DNA of 64,000 bases from Butyriboletus loyo (Eukaryota > Basidiomycota > Agaricomycetes > Boletales > Boletaceae): NCBI GenBank assembly GCA_038093515.1, contig JBBPSI010000002.1, forward strand, positions 372,001 to 436,000, in the 5' to 3' direction. The notes under the pieces are model-generated. The model searched no databases and had not been told where the DNA came from. It saw only the letters and a list, made by a program, of their open reading frames with translations. The position numbers and the translations under genes were made by a program. Numbering within the stretch: position 1 is the first letter of the stretch; each line of letters begins with the position of its first letter. Below, in pieces: positions 1-11,585 of the stretch.

Positions 1-2
1 TA

Positions 3-200
3 CCTGATGCACCCATCAAGAGAACCTTGAAGAAGACATACGGTCAGGCATTCCATGGATGGAATGACCGTACACACCTTCTTCCTCATTTTGTTACGAC
101 TGCGTTGCACTCCCGATGTCTGGATGCGATGTTGCTGGAGTGGTGGTGCTCCGAAGGAGGCCGCAACGACGAAAGGCTCGGCTACTTGGGATGTTTGTAG
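3..200 (+). CDS. 3' end of an unidentified gene (partial)
   Basis: A frame with no stop runs from the window edge to a TAG at 198-200, giving about 65 residues rich in Leu, Trp, His and Cys with no start codon inside. It converges on the lumazine synthase gene, and the spacing suits a gene ending here. I do not recognise the product. An open stretch of this length could arise by chance a few percent of the time, so this is a tentative terminal exon of a gene lying mostly outside the window. Confidence 0.35.
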   Translation, partial: PDAPIKRTLKKTYGQAFHGWNDRTHLLPHFVTTALHSRCLDAMLLEWWCSEGGRNDERLGYLGCL

Positions 201-266
201 TCAATGCATAAGGTCCGATTTCTACATGAGACAAAGTACAACAATCTATTTATTCTTCATTCCAGT

Positions 267-926
<660 letters not shown>

Positions 927-1119
927 TGCAGTACGGATGTTAGTCTGGTGACCAGACTGGGCAAGCTTGTAGATGTGGGAAACAAAGGTCGCAACTCATT
1001 TTATTTGACGGGTCAGCTCTTATTACCAGTGGTTCGTCCTGTCTGTCGTTGTCGCGGCCATCGTCCCACTCGCTACCAAAAAGCACGCCGGTTCTCGAGG
1101 CATCATGTGCGTTCGACCC
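927..1119. promoter_or_regulatory. Shared upstream region of RIB4 and Nopp140
   Basis: 193 bp separate the two divergent start codons. There is no coding sequence and no clear TATA box. It must hold both promoters. Confidence 0.5.
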
Positions 1120-2611
1120 ATGGAAGGAGGCGTTGCTAGTACGCGGCCCACCAAACTCGCGTTCGCGGCTGAGCAGCAGTTCCACAGCAACGTACACTCT
1201 GATTTATCGCTTTCTGAAGCAGCAGTCCCAGCATAAAGCCGCGAAGGCTGTCAAGAAAGCAGCCAAATCCATTGTCGTGCTCCGCGATGATATAGAACAA
1301 GAAGGACCACCCCTCGAGGACATCATCAAGGAATGGAGGATGAGGAAAAATACCAAATCGTGAGTAATCCTCACAGTCTACCTCCCAGGGATGTGTCAGT
1401 CACACAAACACCAGTGGAAACGCAGACCGTATGTATGCGTAGCGTTTCTGTCGTCGCGACTAAATTTCTGCATTAGCCTCGTCCGAGGACTCTGATTCTT
1501 CTGATGGTGAGGCTCTCTTGCATTGCGTTCGCATTAAAATTCGTTCAAAATATGTAACCTAGATTCCTCATCCGATTCAAGGTGAGCCTTGAGACGGGTC
1601 ATCGTGCACGCGCCGGGTACTGACTTCATCTAGCTCAGAAGATACCTCAGGTAGGCTTTTCGTCAAGCGAACCCGTCATTTATCTTATTTTATCCCAGGT
1701 TCTGATAGCGATGACGGTAGTGCTGGCTCGGACACGCCGACTGGGGCCAAGAAATTGCCCCGAAAAGCTGCGGAACGCGATACAAGCGTGACGTTGTCGT
1801 CTGGTTCGCTGCGTTGTCCTTCTTACTTTCTTGGTGTTTATCAACGTTTTAGCCGAAGAGAATGCTCGGAAAGTAGCCAAACAAGTCGTCCAGATACCAA
1901 AGAAGAAGTCGACCAAGAATACGGACCAAGGGACCAAGGGTAAGAACAAGGACTCCGATTCGGACAGCTCGGACTCGGACCGTTCTTCGAAAAATTCCGC
2001 TCCAGGTAGTTCTGGTCTTAAGCCATCTTCTAGTAGCTCCGGTTCTTCCGGTAGCTCGGATTCGAGCCACGAAGAGGACGAGAAGACTTCCGAGTCCAAG
2101 AGTCTGAGCATCTCAGAATCAAGCTCGGGATCCAAAGATGATTCCGATTCACAGCAAAAAGAGGATACGCACGTTACGAAAAGGCGTAAAACTTCGGAAA
2201 ATGGAGCTGCTGTGACGACCATGTTGCAACAAACAGCAAGGGTCCCGCAGAAGAAAGAAATCCCGCCTCCAAAGATCAAGGAACGCTTCCAGCGGATTAA
2301 AGTCCAAAATTTGGCACCCGGGCTGCAATTGGACAATGATTACGGGGCAAGGGTAGGTAATGGATTGTCTCCCGCTGCATTTCTCATGACTGTCACAGGG
2401 CGGGGCAACGAACGATTACGGTGAACGTGCACATCGTGACCTCATCACGACCCGTGGCGCTGGGTTCCGCAAGGAGAAAAACAAGAAAAAGCGGGGTTCA
2501 TATCGGGGCGGGGAGATTACTGTGAGTCGTGTTTTTGACTGCTGATCTACCTTACGAGTATCCTTGCCACTTTGACAGATGGAGAACCATAGTATCAAGT
2601 TTGACTTTTAA
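1120..2611 (+). CDS. SRP40: Nopp140/SRP40-type nucleolar phosphoprotein
   Basis: Nucleolar chaperone family that binds box C/D and H/ACA snoRNPs. The N-terminal LisH-like segment (TYTLIYRFLKQQ) matches the family's dimerisation motif. It is followed by acidic Ser/Asp clusters alternating with Lys, the expected CK2 target tract, although shorter than in animals. The C-terminal SRP40 domain is unmistakable: NDYGERAHRDL, TRGAGFRKEKNKKKRGSY and the final HSIKFDF. Predicted start is the ATG at 1120, joined to the LisH frame by an intron at 1139-1187. Microexons at 1415-1428, 1477-1506, 1563-1581 and 1634-1650 encode the first acidic cluster and keep frame. Further introns lie near 1796-1850, 2352-2398 and before the last exon. 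The start is the least certain part. Confidence 0.88.
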
Positions 2612-2997
2612 GTCGCATCTCGATTAGCATGCTGCTCCTTATCAACCTTGAGTACGTCCCAACTGTGTTAGGGCAAGAGGAACCTTTGAAAAGATCATTT
2701 CGTCGCACGGGTCTGCGACAAAACGTCAAGGGTTTCAGGGAGTGTACATTTTAATGAGAGCTGACTGCGAAACAAGGGAGCCCGATCTGGTGTGCAATGC
2801 AGTAAAACTAGACATGTATTGGTCCCCATCACAACATGCAACGAGGTCGATCCAGCACATGCCTGCTGCCCCCGGTCCGAGCTCAAGGGTGATATCGTAT
2901 CAGCATCGATGTTTGAGCTCGTGAACGGATCAGACGGCACGATGGGCCGCGAGGGCTCACTTTTACTATATACCGCAGTGAAACCTGTATACTGCAG
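2612..2997. other. Intergenic, convergent 3' regions
   Basis: 386 bp between the Nopp140 stop and the TilS-like stop. Only short unsupported open frames occur. It presumably holds both 3' untranslated regions. Confidence 0.6.
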
Positions 2998-4735
2998 TCA
3001 TGCGGCATCCAACGGGCGGATCCACTGAATCGATAACCATGACAGGGATCTCGTTGCGTCCACAGTGTCGTCCTCCTGCGGCACCGCCAAAATTTGGTCA
3101 GGATGGGATTCGCGCTGGAGGACGACTTTGGGCCAGTAGTATTGAGTGAATGGCAGGACTTTGATTGACGCTGTCTTGTCGTGTTTCTGCAGGGCAGACT
3201 TTACGTGCGTCGGCATCTGGAAAGGATCAATGCGAAGCAGGAAGCGACAGTCGTAAAGGACTTGAAGAGGATCGGTCGGAACATCAGAGGACGTAGCAGC
3301 TCTGAGTCGATCGGTGAGGTCGATCGTCAGTCCGGTCGGAGAGCCGGCGCCTTGTTGTGGATTCTTGGAGAAGGGGGGTGTTCGCGAGGCCAGCCAGCAG
3401 AAGCGGTCGTCGGGCAGGAGGGTGGAATGCAGGCATTGATTTCCGACCCTGAGGGGTTTGTTCGGATTGAATATAGCAGGGGTCCAGAGGACACCACCTC
3501 CCGCTGTAAATGTTTTGATTTGAGACGCTTGTGCATCCGATGGCCACAAAGCGCGAACAATGCGATGTATACTGCTCTTCCGCCTGTCGGCATCTGCACG
3601 GAGTGAGCCCCAAGGGTGGAAGGAAACATGACGGATTACGCGCAAGACGAGAGCAAAGCGCACGTCAGAATGGGTTATATCGCGTAATTTGGTAGATGAA
3701 AGAAGGATGGTACCCGCTGGGGAGGGTAGGGCGTGTTCGGTAAGATAAGATGTCACTGATGCAATGAGTGGTGTCATGTCAACAGGCAAGCGGGAAAAGT
3801 GTGGGAAGCATGCCTTTGAGATCGACATGTTCTGCCCTGGTTGCGAGGGTGACGACGGCGGCGTATAGTCGCTGCTTTTCGGGGAGGACATTGGAGGCGA
3901 GAGATTGCAAAAACAATGAGGCGTCCTTGATTTTAGCGAAGGAAACGGAGGGGGTGGGGGGTAAAGAGACGGGTTGAGAGAAAGGGGGATCGTCGCGAAG
4001 GCAGTGGCGAATGGCGTTACGGGGAGTGAGGTGTGGCTGAAGGTTTGTAGGGTCGTTAAAGTAGTGCAAGTGATGGGCATGGCACGTGGCGAGAATCCTG
4101 TCCTAGAATGGAGTGGGAATGAGAGAGGGGGAGGAAGGAAAGGGAGTGACCTTTGGAAAGGACAAGAGGGGACGTAGCATGAAGGCGTTTAGACCGTGGT
4201 GGCCAAACCAGGGGAGAGCGGAATGGGAAAGACCTGAGCCCATGCCCCATCGGCGGGATGGACGCATCCCTGCGGCTCCGAGGAGGGAGGAACCAAGTGC
4301 GAGACGCATGATAGCTGTCTCAAGCTGGTCGTCTGCGTGATGAGCGAGGGCGAGGAAGGAGACGCGTGCGCGTGTGATTGCGTGGAAAAGGATGTTGTAG
4401 CGGGCATCGCGTGCGATGCGTTCGACGGGCCCGGCGGTGGGAACTGGGGGGAACGGGTTGACACCCCAGGGGATGTGTGCGGTGTGGTGGGGTATGCCGA
4501 GGATGCGGGCGTTTGCAGCAGCGGTAGTGGCCATGTGAGGGGCAGCGGGCTGGAGGTGGTGGACGACATGGATGGAGAGGAGGGCGGGGGGAGGGAAGAG
4601 CTGGCGGAGGAGGAAGAGGAGACAGGTGGAGTCGGGTCCGGCGGAGTTGGCGATGGCGATGACGGGGCTGGCGTGGAAGGGGAGACAGCGACGGAGGGCA
4701 GCGGAGAACTCGGCAGGACGGATCGAAAGAGACAT
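2998..4735 (-). CDS. tRNA(Ile)-lysidine synthase-like PP-loop ATPase
   Basis: PP-loop ATPase of the TilS/MesJ family, which converts the wobble C of tRNA-Ile(CAU) to lysidine; a nuclear copy would be expected to act on mitochondrial tRNA. The PP-loop is IANSAGPDST (residues about 28-37), a variant of the usual SGGxDS. FLALAHHADDQLET is the second hallmark, and FNDPTNLQPHLTPRNAIR matches the DPSNxDxxxxRNxIR block. Exons 4151-4735, 3814-4102 and 2998-3755 total 1,632 nt (543 residues). The first intron (4103-4150) is GT-AG; the second (3756-3813) fits only with a GC donor. The C-terminal 250 residues match nothing I recognise. No clear mitochondrial presequence is visible. Confidence 0.85.
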
Positions 4736-4857
4736 GTTGATGAAACTGGATCAAGACACGATGAAACGATACATACGACAGAGCGGCGCTGCCTCGTTAC
4801 CCTCCTCCTCGTCGCCCGTATATCAACCAACTCGCCCGGGACTCCTTCAGCAACGCC
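4736..4857. promoter_or_regulatory. Shared upstream region of TilS-like and 7TM genes
   Basis: 122 bp lie between divergent start codons. The sequence is non-coding in both gene models and must serve both promoters. Confidence 0.45.
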
Positions 4858-5790
4858 ATGGCTCTAACCGCAAGTCAATTCGGCATCAACGCATTCCCCG
4901 CCGCAGTCGTGTTCGCCATCCTCTACGTCCCCTTGCTCGCCTTCTTCTTCTCGAGGACCGTCGGACGTCCCGTCTATGTCTACATCATTCTCACCTTGTT
5001 CTGCGCAAGTCCGTCCTTTCTTCTCTCCCCTTCCTTCCCTCGCTGATCCGTTCCAGTTCGTGTCTCTGCCTTTATCCTCCGTGCACTGCTCTCTCGCGTC
5101 CCTTCCGATGCCGACAACACGAACGTGCTCGTCGCTTATGAAATCCTCTACAACACCGGCTTCTTCGGCTTGCTCTACTCCGCCTATACCCTCGTCACCG
5201 TCCGGTATGTCCTTGCCATCCATCCCGCCCCCTCTCCTCACGTTCCCTACAGTGTCGCCCTAGCAAACAACCCCCCCAATGACCCCGTCTCTCGCCTCCT
5301 CCGCCTCCGCATCTTCTTCCGCTTCGCCTTGATGGCCGCCGTCGCCATCGGCATCACAGGCGCTATCAAGAGCACTAACGCAACCACCATCGCCACCCTC
5401 AACTCCGGAAATACCCTCCGCAAGGTCGCCATCTACATTTTCCTCGTTTGCGCCGTCCTCGTCTGTTTGCAGACCTTCATCCTCGCCCGTGTCGAGTTAT
5501 CAGGTATGTCCCTTCCTCCACTATCCCCCCCCCCTCCTTACCCACCGCCTTTCACAGAGGATGGTTATCGCGGCTCCACCCACCAGATCGGCTCTACTTA
5601 CGGCGTTTACATCCTTTTGCTTATTTCCATCCTCCTAGTCGTACGGGAGGCTTTCTTTACTGCAACCGCCGACAATACATCTGAGCAGAACAACGAGGCA
5701 ATCTGGTACCCTCTTTCTGTTGTCACCGAGTTCATCGCAGTCGTCTTGTTTACCACACCTGGTCTCGTCCCTCCACCCAAAGATTCATAG
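4858..5790 (+). CDS. Seven-helix fungal integral membrane protein
   Basis: Four exons (4858-5008, 5057-5204, 5253-5503, 5558-5790) total 783 nt, 260 residues. All three introns are 48-54 nt GT-AG. Six to seven hydrophobic helices are visible, for example AVVFAILYVPLLAFFF, FFRFALMAAVAIGITG, VAIYIFLVCAVLVCLQTFIL, YILLLISILLVV and the last near VVTEFIAVVLF. The layout resembles small fungal seven-transmembrane families (DUF7702 or RTA1-like), but that assignment is from memory of the pattern only. Function and substrate are unknown. The N-terminus is short and external to the first helix, with no separate signal peptide. Confidence 0.82.
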
Positions 5791-6045
5791 CTCCCCGCCC
5801 TATTTACGTTCTTGCCTTCCGTACTACCTCCGGTAGCGTACTTGTCCCGCCATGCCCTGCTCGTATATAATTGGTGATGTCCGTGAGCTGCAATCGATGA
5901 CCTTGTGTGCAATCAGTGCTGTCATGTGGCGGAGGGCAAGGGTGCGAACATCTCCCTTTCCGAGTACCAGTCTCATTGACTCCCGACCGAGTCCACTCTT
6001 CCTCTCCTTCTCCCAGGAAAACTCGTAAAAAAAAATAAACAAGCC

Positions 6046-8785
6046 ATGTCCTCCCAGCCCTCCCACAACATCTCCCCCCCTCCTGTCCCCGTTTCTGCAC
6101 CTTCCACCGGTGTCCGTCGCCATCATACCATCTCCGCCGCGTCTCGCACCGCCAGGGCAGGTGCACGCGCTACAATATCAGAGGAGTCCCAGGACCAGCA
6201 ACTCTGGAACGACGATGAACCCGTCGATGAGCACTGGGCCGGCGGTGTCGGCGCCGTCGGAGAGAAAACATCTCTCCACAGGCAGAGCTCCCTTCCGACC
6301 AACTCTAAAAGAGGTCTGCCCTTTCAAATCTATCCCATCCTCCTCTTACTAACTCCATCTCAGCTTTCCGCGGTCAATCTTCAAGGCAGTCTGGCAACTT
6401 GACCCCACGAACTATGAATAGCTTATCCGCCATCGCTGGACACGACGGCGATGAGGAAGACTGGGAACGGGAAATGCGAGGCTTCAACAACGGAGACCAG
6501 GTGAGCCGTTGTGCTTAATATACATCCCCCACCAAAACCTCGGCATCCGCGTTCGATCCCGCTATACTTGTCTCTCCCCACCCTTTGTATTCACACCCTC
6601 TTCTCAGCACCACATCTCCACCTCGGACCAACCCCCGCACCAGCAAGTCGTAGACCAGTCGTCTACCGCTAATCCATCTCCGCTTTCACCTCATTTTGCA
6701 ACTGCCCATGTCCCGTCGCCGCCCCCAGCTTCCTCCGGCGTCCGTCGTCACCAGAGTCTCACTTATGGCGCCCAGAGACAAATCCAACCTGCCGGTCTTA
6801 AACGTGCAGGCACATTGCAGCAAACGGGTTCCCGGAACACCGCTACTGTCGGTCAGACACCGAGCCCCCCCGATCCTGAACAGGAACATTATAGTGAAGA
6901 AAAGGAGCTCGTTAATCCGTATGATGACGAGTCATATTTCACACCTCGCTCACCACCTCCAAACCAGCAACAATATGGTGGCCAGGGGTCAGCCCAGTAC
7001 CCTACGAGCCCCATCGGGCGTGCTTCTCCGTGGGTTACTCCCGGAGGTGCCGACTGGCGCACACCGGGTGGTACGTTTTCGGGATCAGGTATAGCAAGTG
7101 TCGACGATGTTGCACGTGCATTGTCTGCCATGGAACTTAGCAACGCCAATCAACTGTACTCGAATAGCGTTGCGCTTCAGGGGGGCCAGTCAGCGCATCC
7201 ACCCCGCTTCAACCCTCCACTCTCACCGAGCAGCGTGCGTCAAAACGCTGTGCAAGGCGATGGAACTTCGCGGAAGCTCCAGTTGAACACCGACATAGAG
7301 GGTCGGAAGACGCCAACTGGACAATCGGTATGTATTCCGTTCCGAATCAGACCCTTCGCATGTCATGTGTTATGCCGTTCACAGCGCGGATCTACGAGCG
7401 ACAGCGCTACGACCGGTGCAAGTACTTGGGATCGAGGAGAGAAACATCTCACCGAGCGCACCTCCAATTCAAGCCTGAATTATGGCTACAACCAAGGTCG
7501 AAAAGGCAGCGTTTCCAGCGTCCCGCCCATACCTCCACAATATCTTAACCAGATGGGCGCGATGCAGGCGCCTCGGTTAGGCTTCGCACAAGGCCAACTA
7601 CAACAATCTCAGAGCGACAACAATTTACAATCACTTACCGGCTTCCTCAGTTCACCGGTCGATCTTCCTACGCTGATCGCGACCAAGGGATACAACCCTC
7701 AGCATTTTGATATTCGACCACAATTTGTTGGTAACGTTCCCCTAGAAATTCAGCATGCATGAACTATGGTCTCATTACAGGCGCGATACTTTGTCATCAA
7801 ATCATACACCGAAGATGACGTGCACAAGTCCCTGAAGTATGAAATCTGGAGCTCCACAGACCCGGGGAACAAGCGTCTTGATAAGGCGTTTAAAGAGTGC
7901 GCCGGAAGAGGCCCGATTTACCTTTTCTTTAGCGTCAATGCTAGGTGACTGTGGTGTTCACCGACAATCCTGCTTGGTGTTCTGACATTCAGTCATAGCG
8001 GTCACTTTTGCGGGATGGCGGAAATGCTGACTCCCGTACGTTGGTCTGTCTTTCGAATTTCACCACATCCCTCACGTCGCCTCGTTAGGTTGATTATACA
8101 CGGAGTAGTACTGTCTGGGCATCGGACAAGTGGAAGGGTGTCTTCAAAGTTCGATGGGTTTTCGTTCGCGACATCCCTAATGCAAACCTTCGTCACATAC
8201 GCTTGAAGTCCGTCCTCACGATGTTTGTTTGGGACGCCACTCACTAGTATACGTAGTAACACCGCCGAACGCAAGCCTGTCACCAACTCTCGCGACACCC
8301 AGGAGCTCATGCCAGATGCTGGACAAGAGATGCTCCGTATTTTCCACACTCATCCAGCGAGGACGTCGCTCTTGCAAGATTTCGCATTTTATGAAGTATG
8401 TCCGTTGTACGTCTCATGCTCTCGACTGCTAAACTTTTAAAAGCTGCAGGCGATGCAAAAGATACAAGCTCAGCAACCAGCTGGGTCTGGTAGTGGATCT
8501 GATGCGTCTACGCCTCAGTCCCAGTCCCCAGCTCCTCAACAGCAACAGTCGATCTACACAATGGCGAACATGGGAAGTCCGGCCGCGTTGTATAGCGCAA
8601 TGTCACCGGGCATGGCGGCTACAATGACTCCCGCAATGCTACAAATGCAGATGCAAATGAGCATGATGAGCACTCCCTTTGGCATTCCACAAACGCAGGC
8701 CATGCATCAGAGTGTCATGCGACACCCGAGCCCAGGACCCACTGGGGGACAAAATTATATGAATATGGGTGGGGTACCGTTTTGA
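6046..8785 (+). CDS. YTH-domain m6A-binding protein
   Basis: RNA-binding reader of N6-methyladenosine. The first two thirds are low-complexity, rich in Ser, Pro, Gln and Gly, as in YTHDF proteins. The YTH domain starts near 7782 with [20 protein letters not shown], continues through [35 protein letters not shown] and [17 protein letters not shown], and ends with [20 protein letters not shown]. The Trp residues expected to form the methyl-adenine cage are present in EIWSST and in the WASDKW segment. The C-terminal tail is rich in Gln, Met and Pro. There are at least seven introns; the one just before the YTH domain needs a weak donor (GTTGGT) to keep frame. Start is the ATG after an A-rich leader. 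Confidence 0.93.
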
Positions 8786-9167
8786 ACGGAAACGATCGCT
8801 GCGACTCGATGGTAACCGAATGCGACAAGTACTAACGACTATGGATATAGATTTCGCTCTATTTAAGCTACGATGACCTCTCCCTTTGCTCCAATCTGTC
8901 TCATCTTTTCCTATCTCTGATGTCTCATTCTATTGGCTTTCCATCTCCATGTAACATGTTACCCACTGTCTCCCGTTCGGAATACACAACGACCATGGAC
9001 ATGGCCAATGGACATGGATATCCAATCGTTTGTTACGTTGTAACCGTTTTCGCTTTGCACATTTCTCTACCATAGTCATATTTGATGGCCATGGGAATGT
9101 ACTTTTCATGTTATGAAGTACTACCGACCAATGTCGTGTACTTGCGTAGTAGGGGTCAGCGTACCTG
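8786..9167. other. Intergenic, convergent 3' regions
   Basis: 382 bp between the YTH stop and the UPF0261 stop. It contains short direct repeats built on ATGGACATGG near 8994-9020, and nothing coding. Confidence 0.55.
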
Positions 9168-10424
9168 CTAGAAATCTTTGTCTATAGATTGAACCATCCT
9201 GTGAAGGGCCAATACGGCAGCAGCAGCAAAGGATGGATCATTGATATCGGTGTCCAGCTCTTCGATTGGACACTCTAATCCTGCAGAACGCAATGTGTTC
9301 AGCAACGCCCTGTCTGCCTCCACGTCCCAAAATGGCCCTCCATCCTTGTCAACTCCCGAAAAACCCCGGAGAGGGAAAAGGACATGCGTTCTGTCCGGTA
9401 ACGCTTTTCTGAGCTTTTGCGCAATGATCTGTCCCAAGGCGCTACATTCCTCAGGCGACGTACGCATCAGCGTGACGGATGCATTGTGGCGGACGAAACG
9501 TCTACCAGAAAACTTTGCAGGAACGGTCGAGACCGGGCCAAAATTGACCATGTCCAGCGCGCCAACCGAGACGACCAGGGGGATGGACATGTCCACTGCT
9601 GCCTCGAGACGGTTGGGCCCAGCGGTAAGTACAACTCCGACGAGCTCGTCCGCAAGCTCCGTGGTCGTAAGATCCAAGACGCCCGCAAAGTATCCCTCTC
9701 GTATCAGCCGTTCCATCGACAGTCCTCCCGAACCTGTCGCATGGAAGGTGACAACAGAGTACCCCAGTCCTTCGAGCTGTCGTGTAGCTGCCTCGACGCA
9801 TAGGTCGTAGTCAGCCATTCCTAATGGTTCGTAGTTACAGTCCAAACATAGTAACAGCGATGGTACGTTTTGGGGGACTGGCGTCCTGTCCGAGCCGGGA
9901 TCGGAGTGTCATCCCAGCGATGGCAGAAGCAGCGTTTCCCAAGATCGTGTGAAGCAGCGCATTCATCCCTGCTATGTCCACGACGGAATACATCATCGTC
10001 ATGTCTGTCTCGCCGACATAGTAGGAAATGTCATGGTGGACACTAGGAGCTTTGGAAAACCGATGGGAAAGGCGTCGCGAAATACTGCGGCGCAGACGCT
10101 GGTATTTCCAGAGCCACCAGTACTGATAACGCCTGCGATGGCTCCTTCACCATAGAGACGGGAAAGGGTAGCCGTGATGGCAAATGTCATAGTTTTCAGC
10201 GCGATATCGCGGGAAGAAAGGTTGAGAACGTCCCCTGACAGCACGCTCAACACTTGTGAGCGGGTAATATCAATATGATCATGCTCTGGGGGGTCATAAC
10301 TGCCGATATCAATGAGGATGGCTTTACACGATCCGCTGGTGTCGATAGCATGTTTGATGTAGCAAAGCGCTTCGTATTTGGTATCACAGGTGCCGACAAC
10401 CGCCACGATAGGAGGGGAGGACAT
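9168..10424 (-). pseudogene. UPF0261 / Tm-1-like ATP-binding protein, apparently disrupted
   Basis: Family related to the N-terminal domain of tomato Tm-1 and bacterial UPF0261 proteins. Conserved blocks are present in order: VAVVGTCDTK at the start, GVISTGGSGNTS, YVGETDMTMMYSVVDIAGMN, NAASAIAGM, IAVTMFG, FHATGSGGLSMERLI, NRLEAAVDMSIPLVVSVGALDMVNFGP and FPLRGFSGVD. They lie in three frames. Near 10020-10034 the usual STMASGD segment has lost about 10 nt. After TMFG (about 9840) an apparent intron has a donor and branch-like GCTGAC but no acceptor in the expected place. An alternative intron (GTACCA to ATTAG, 46 nt) restores frame there but deletes TMFG. No intron explains the first break. A gene with unusual splicing or an assembly error remains possible. 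Confidence 0.7.
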
Positions 10425-10543
10425 TGGGTTGTGATGGCGCCAACAGGAATCCCTGTCCCGACTAGACCTTCTGACCCAGCTTATGTCAGCAGTGCAGGCT
10501 GCCTAGGAAGAGACCGCTGATCACCACCGACGCTATCCACACC
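10425..10543. promoter_or_regulatory. Shared upstream region of the Tm-1-like pair
   Basis: 119 bp between the divergent starts of the two half-genes of the Tm-1-like system, which suggests co-expression of the original pair. Confidence 0.45.
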
Positions 10544-11462
10544 ATGTCTAAACACCAAGTAGCGCTTGAGCGGCTGAGGCTGCATTAGCCGAGGTGAAGC
10601 AATTTTTGGAGGCGGTGCTGGAGTCGGACTCAGTGCCAAGACGCAGGAGGCGGGGGGAGTGGACCTGGTTATCCTGTATAACTCGGGTCGCTTTCGTATG
10701 GCGGGCAGGGGTTCCCTGGCAGTGAGGATCACGAATTTGGCACAGCGTGGTGGTACTGAGACTCTCCGTAGGGTCTCATGCCTTACGGGGATGCTAATGC
10801 TATCATGCTTGAGATGGCCAACGAGATCCTGACAGTGGTGAAGAAAACTCCTGTGCTAGCTGGCATCTGCGGCACTGACCCCTTCCGTGATATGTCCCGC
10901 TTATTGCGAGAGGTCAAAGATTTAGGCTTCACGGGTGTCCAGAACTTTCCGACCGTAGGGTTGATTGACGGAGTGTTTCGTCAAAACCTAGAAGAGACGG
11001 GGATGGAATACGGGAAGGAGTCGCCTGGCGCACGAGATGGACCTTTTGACAACACCTTACGTTTTCAGCGTCGACGAGGCGGAGCGCATGACAGAAGCTG
11101 GAGCGGACATCATTGTCGCGCACATGGGTCTCACGACGAGCGGAACGATCGGTGCGCATACCGCGCTGACCTTGACTGATTGTGTCAAGCAAGTTCAGGA
11201 TATCGCAAATGCAGGGAAGAGAATAAACCCGAATGTGATCGTTCTCTGTCATGGGGGACCAATTGCGACATTCGCGGACGCATGCTATGTGATTGAGCGG
11301 ATCAAGGGCGTGCACGGTTTCTGTGAGTGGTGCACGTCGACGAGATGCGACTCGAGGCTAACATTAGGGAAAGTTGGAGCAAGCTCGTTGGAGAGGTTAC
11401 CGGTCGAGGCGGCGATGAAGCAAGCGACGGAGAAATTCAAGTCGATTCGGTTGACAGCGTAG
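10544..11462 (+). pseudogene. TIM-barrel partner of UPF0261 (Tm-1 C-terminal type), apparently disrupted
   Basis: Matches the TIM-barrel family fused to UPF0261 in plant Tm-1 and encoded next to it elsewhere. Blocks in order: [83 protein letters not shown], [33 protein letters not shown] and ASSLERLPVEAAM. Two introns splice normally (10722-10771 and 11323-11366). However, the N-terminal [13 protein letters not shown] frame meets [10 protein letters not shown] in another frame near 10582-10588 (about 2 nt missing), and the segment between MEYGKE and [12 protein letters not shown] near 11018-11030 lacks about 11 nt. There is no room for introns at either place. It lies divergent from its partner, which carries similar lesions. 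Confidence 0.7.
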
Positions 11463-11585
11463 TTGGTAGTGTATTAGGAACAACAATGCAAAACAACATC
11501 ACCACTCGCCGCGAACAACAGCGACGAGATCATTCACGCGTCGTCCGGGTTCCGTTTCCCCGCACGCTCAAACGGTGGAGTCACC

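Noticed and set aside
1680..2336. Minus-strand 218-codon frame rich in Ser, Glu and Phe
   Set aside because: It is the complement of the Ser/Asp-rich Nopp140 exon, with no motif of its own.
4189..4867. Long open frames rich in Pro, Ser, Glu or Gly on both strands
   Set aside because: They are other-frame readings of the GC-rich TilS-like first exon, which itself carries the PP-loop and HHADD motifs.
8990..9035. Short ATGGACATGG direct repeats
   Set aside because: Only two or three imperfect copies; too short to be a functional repeat array or CRISPR.
9841..9886. 46-nt GT-AG intron restoring frame in the UPF0261 gene
   Set aside because: It fits the frame but would remove the conserved TMFG block and does not cure the break near 10030, so it was not accepted as proof of an intact gene.
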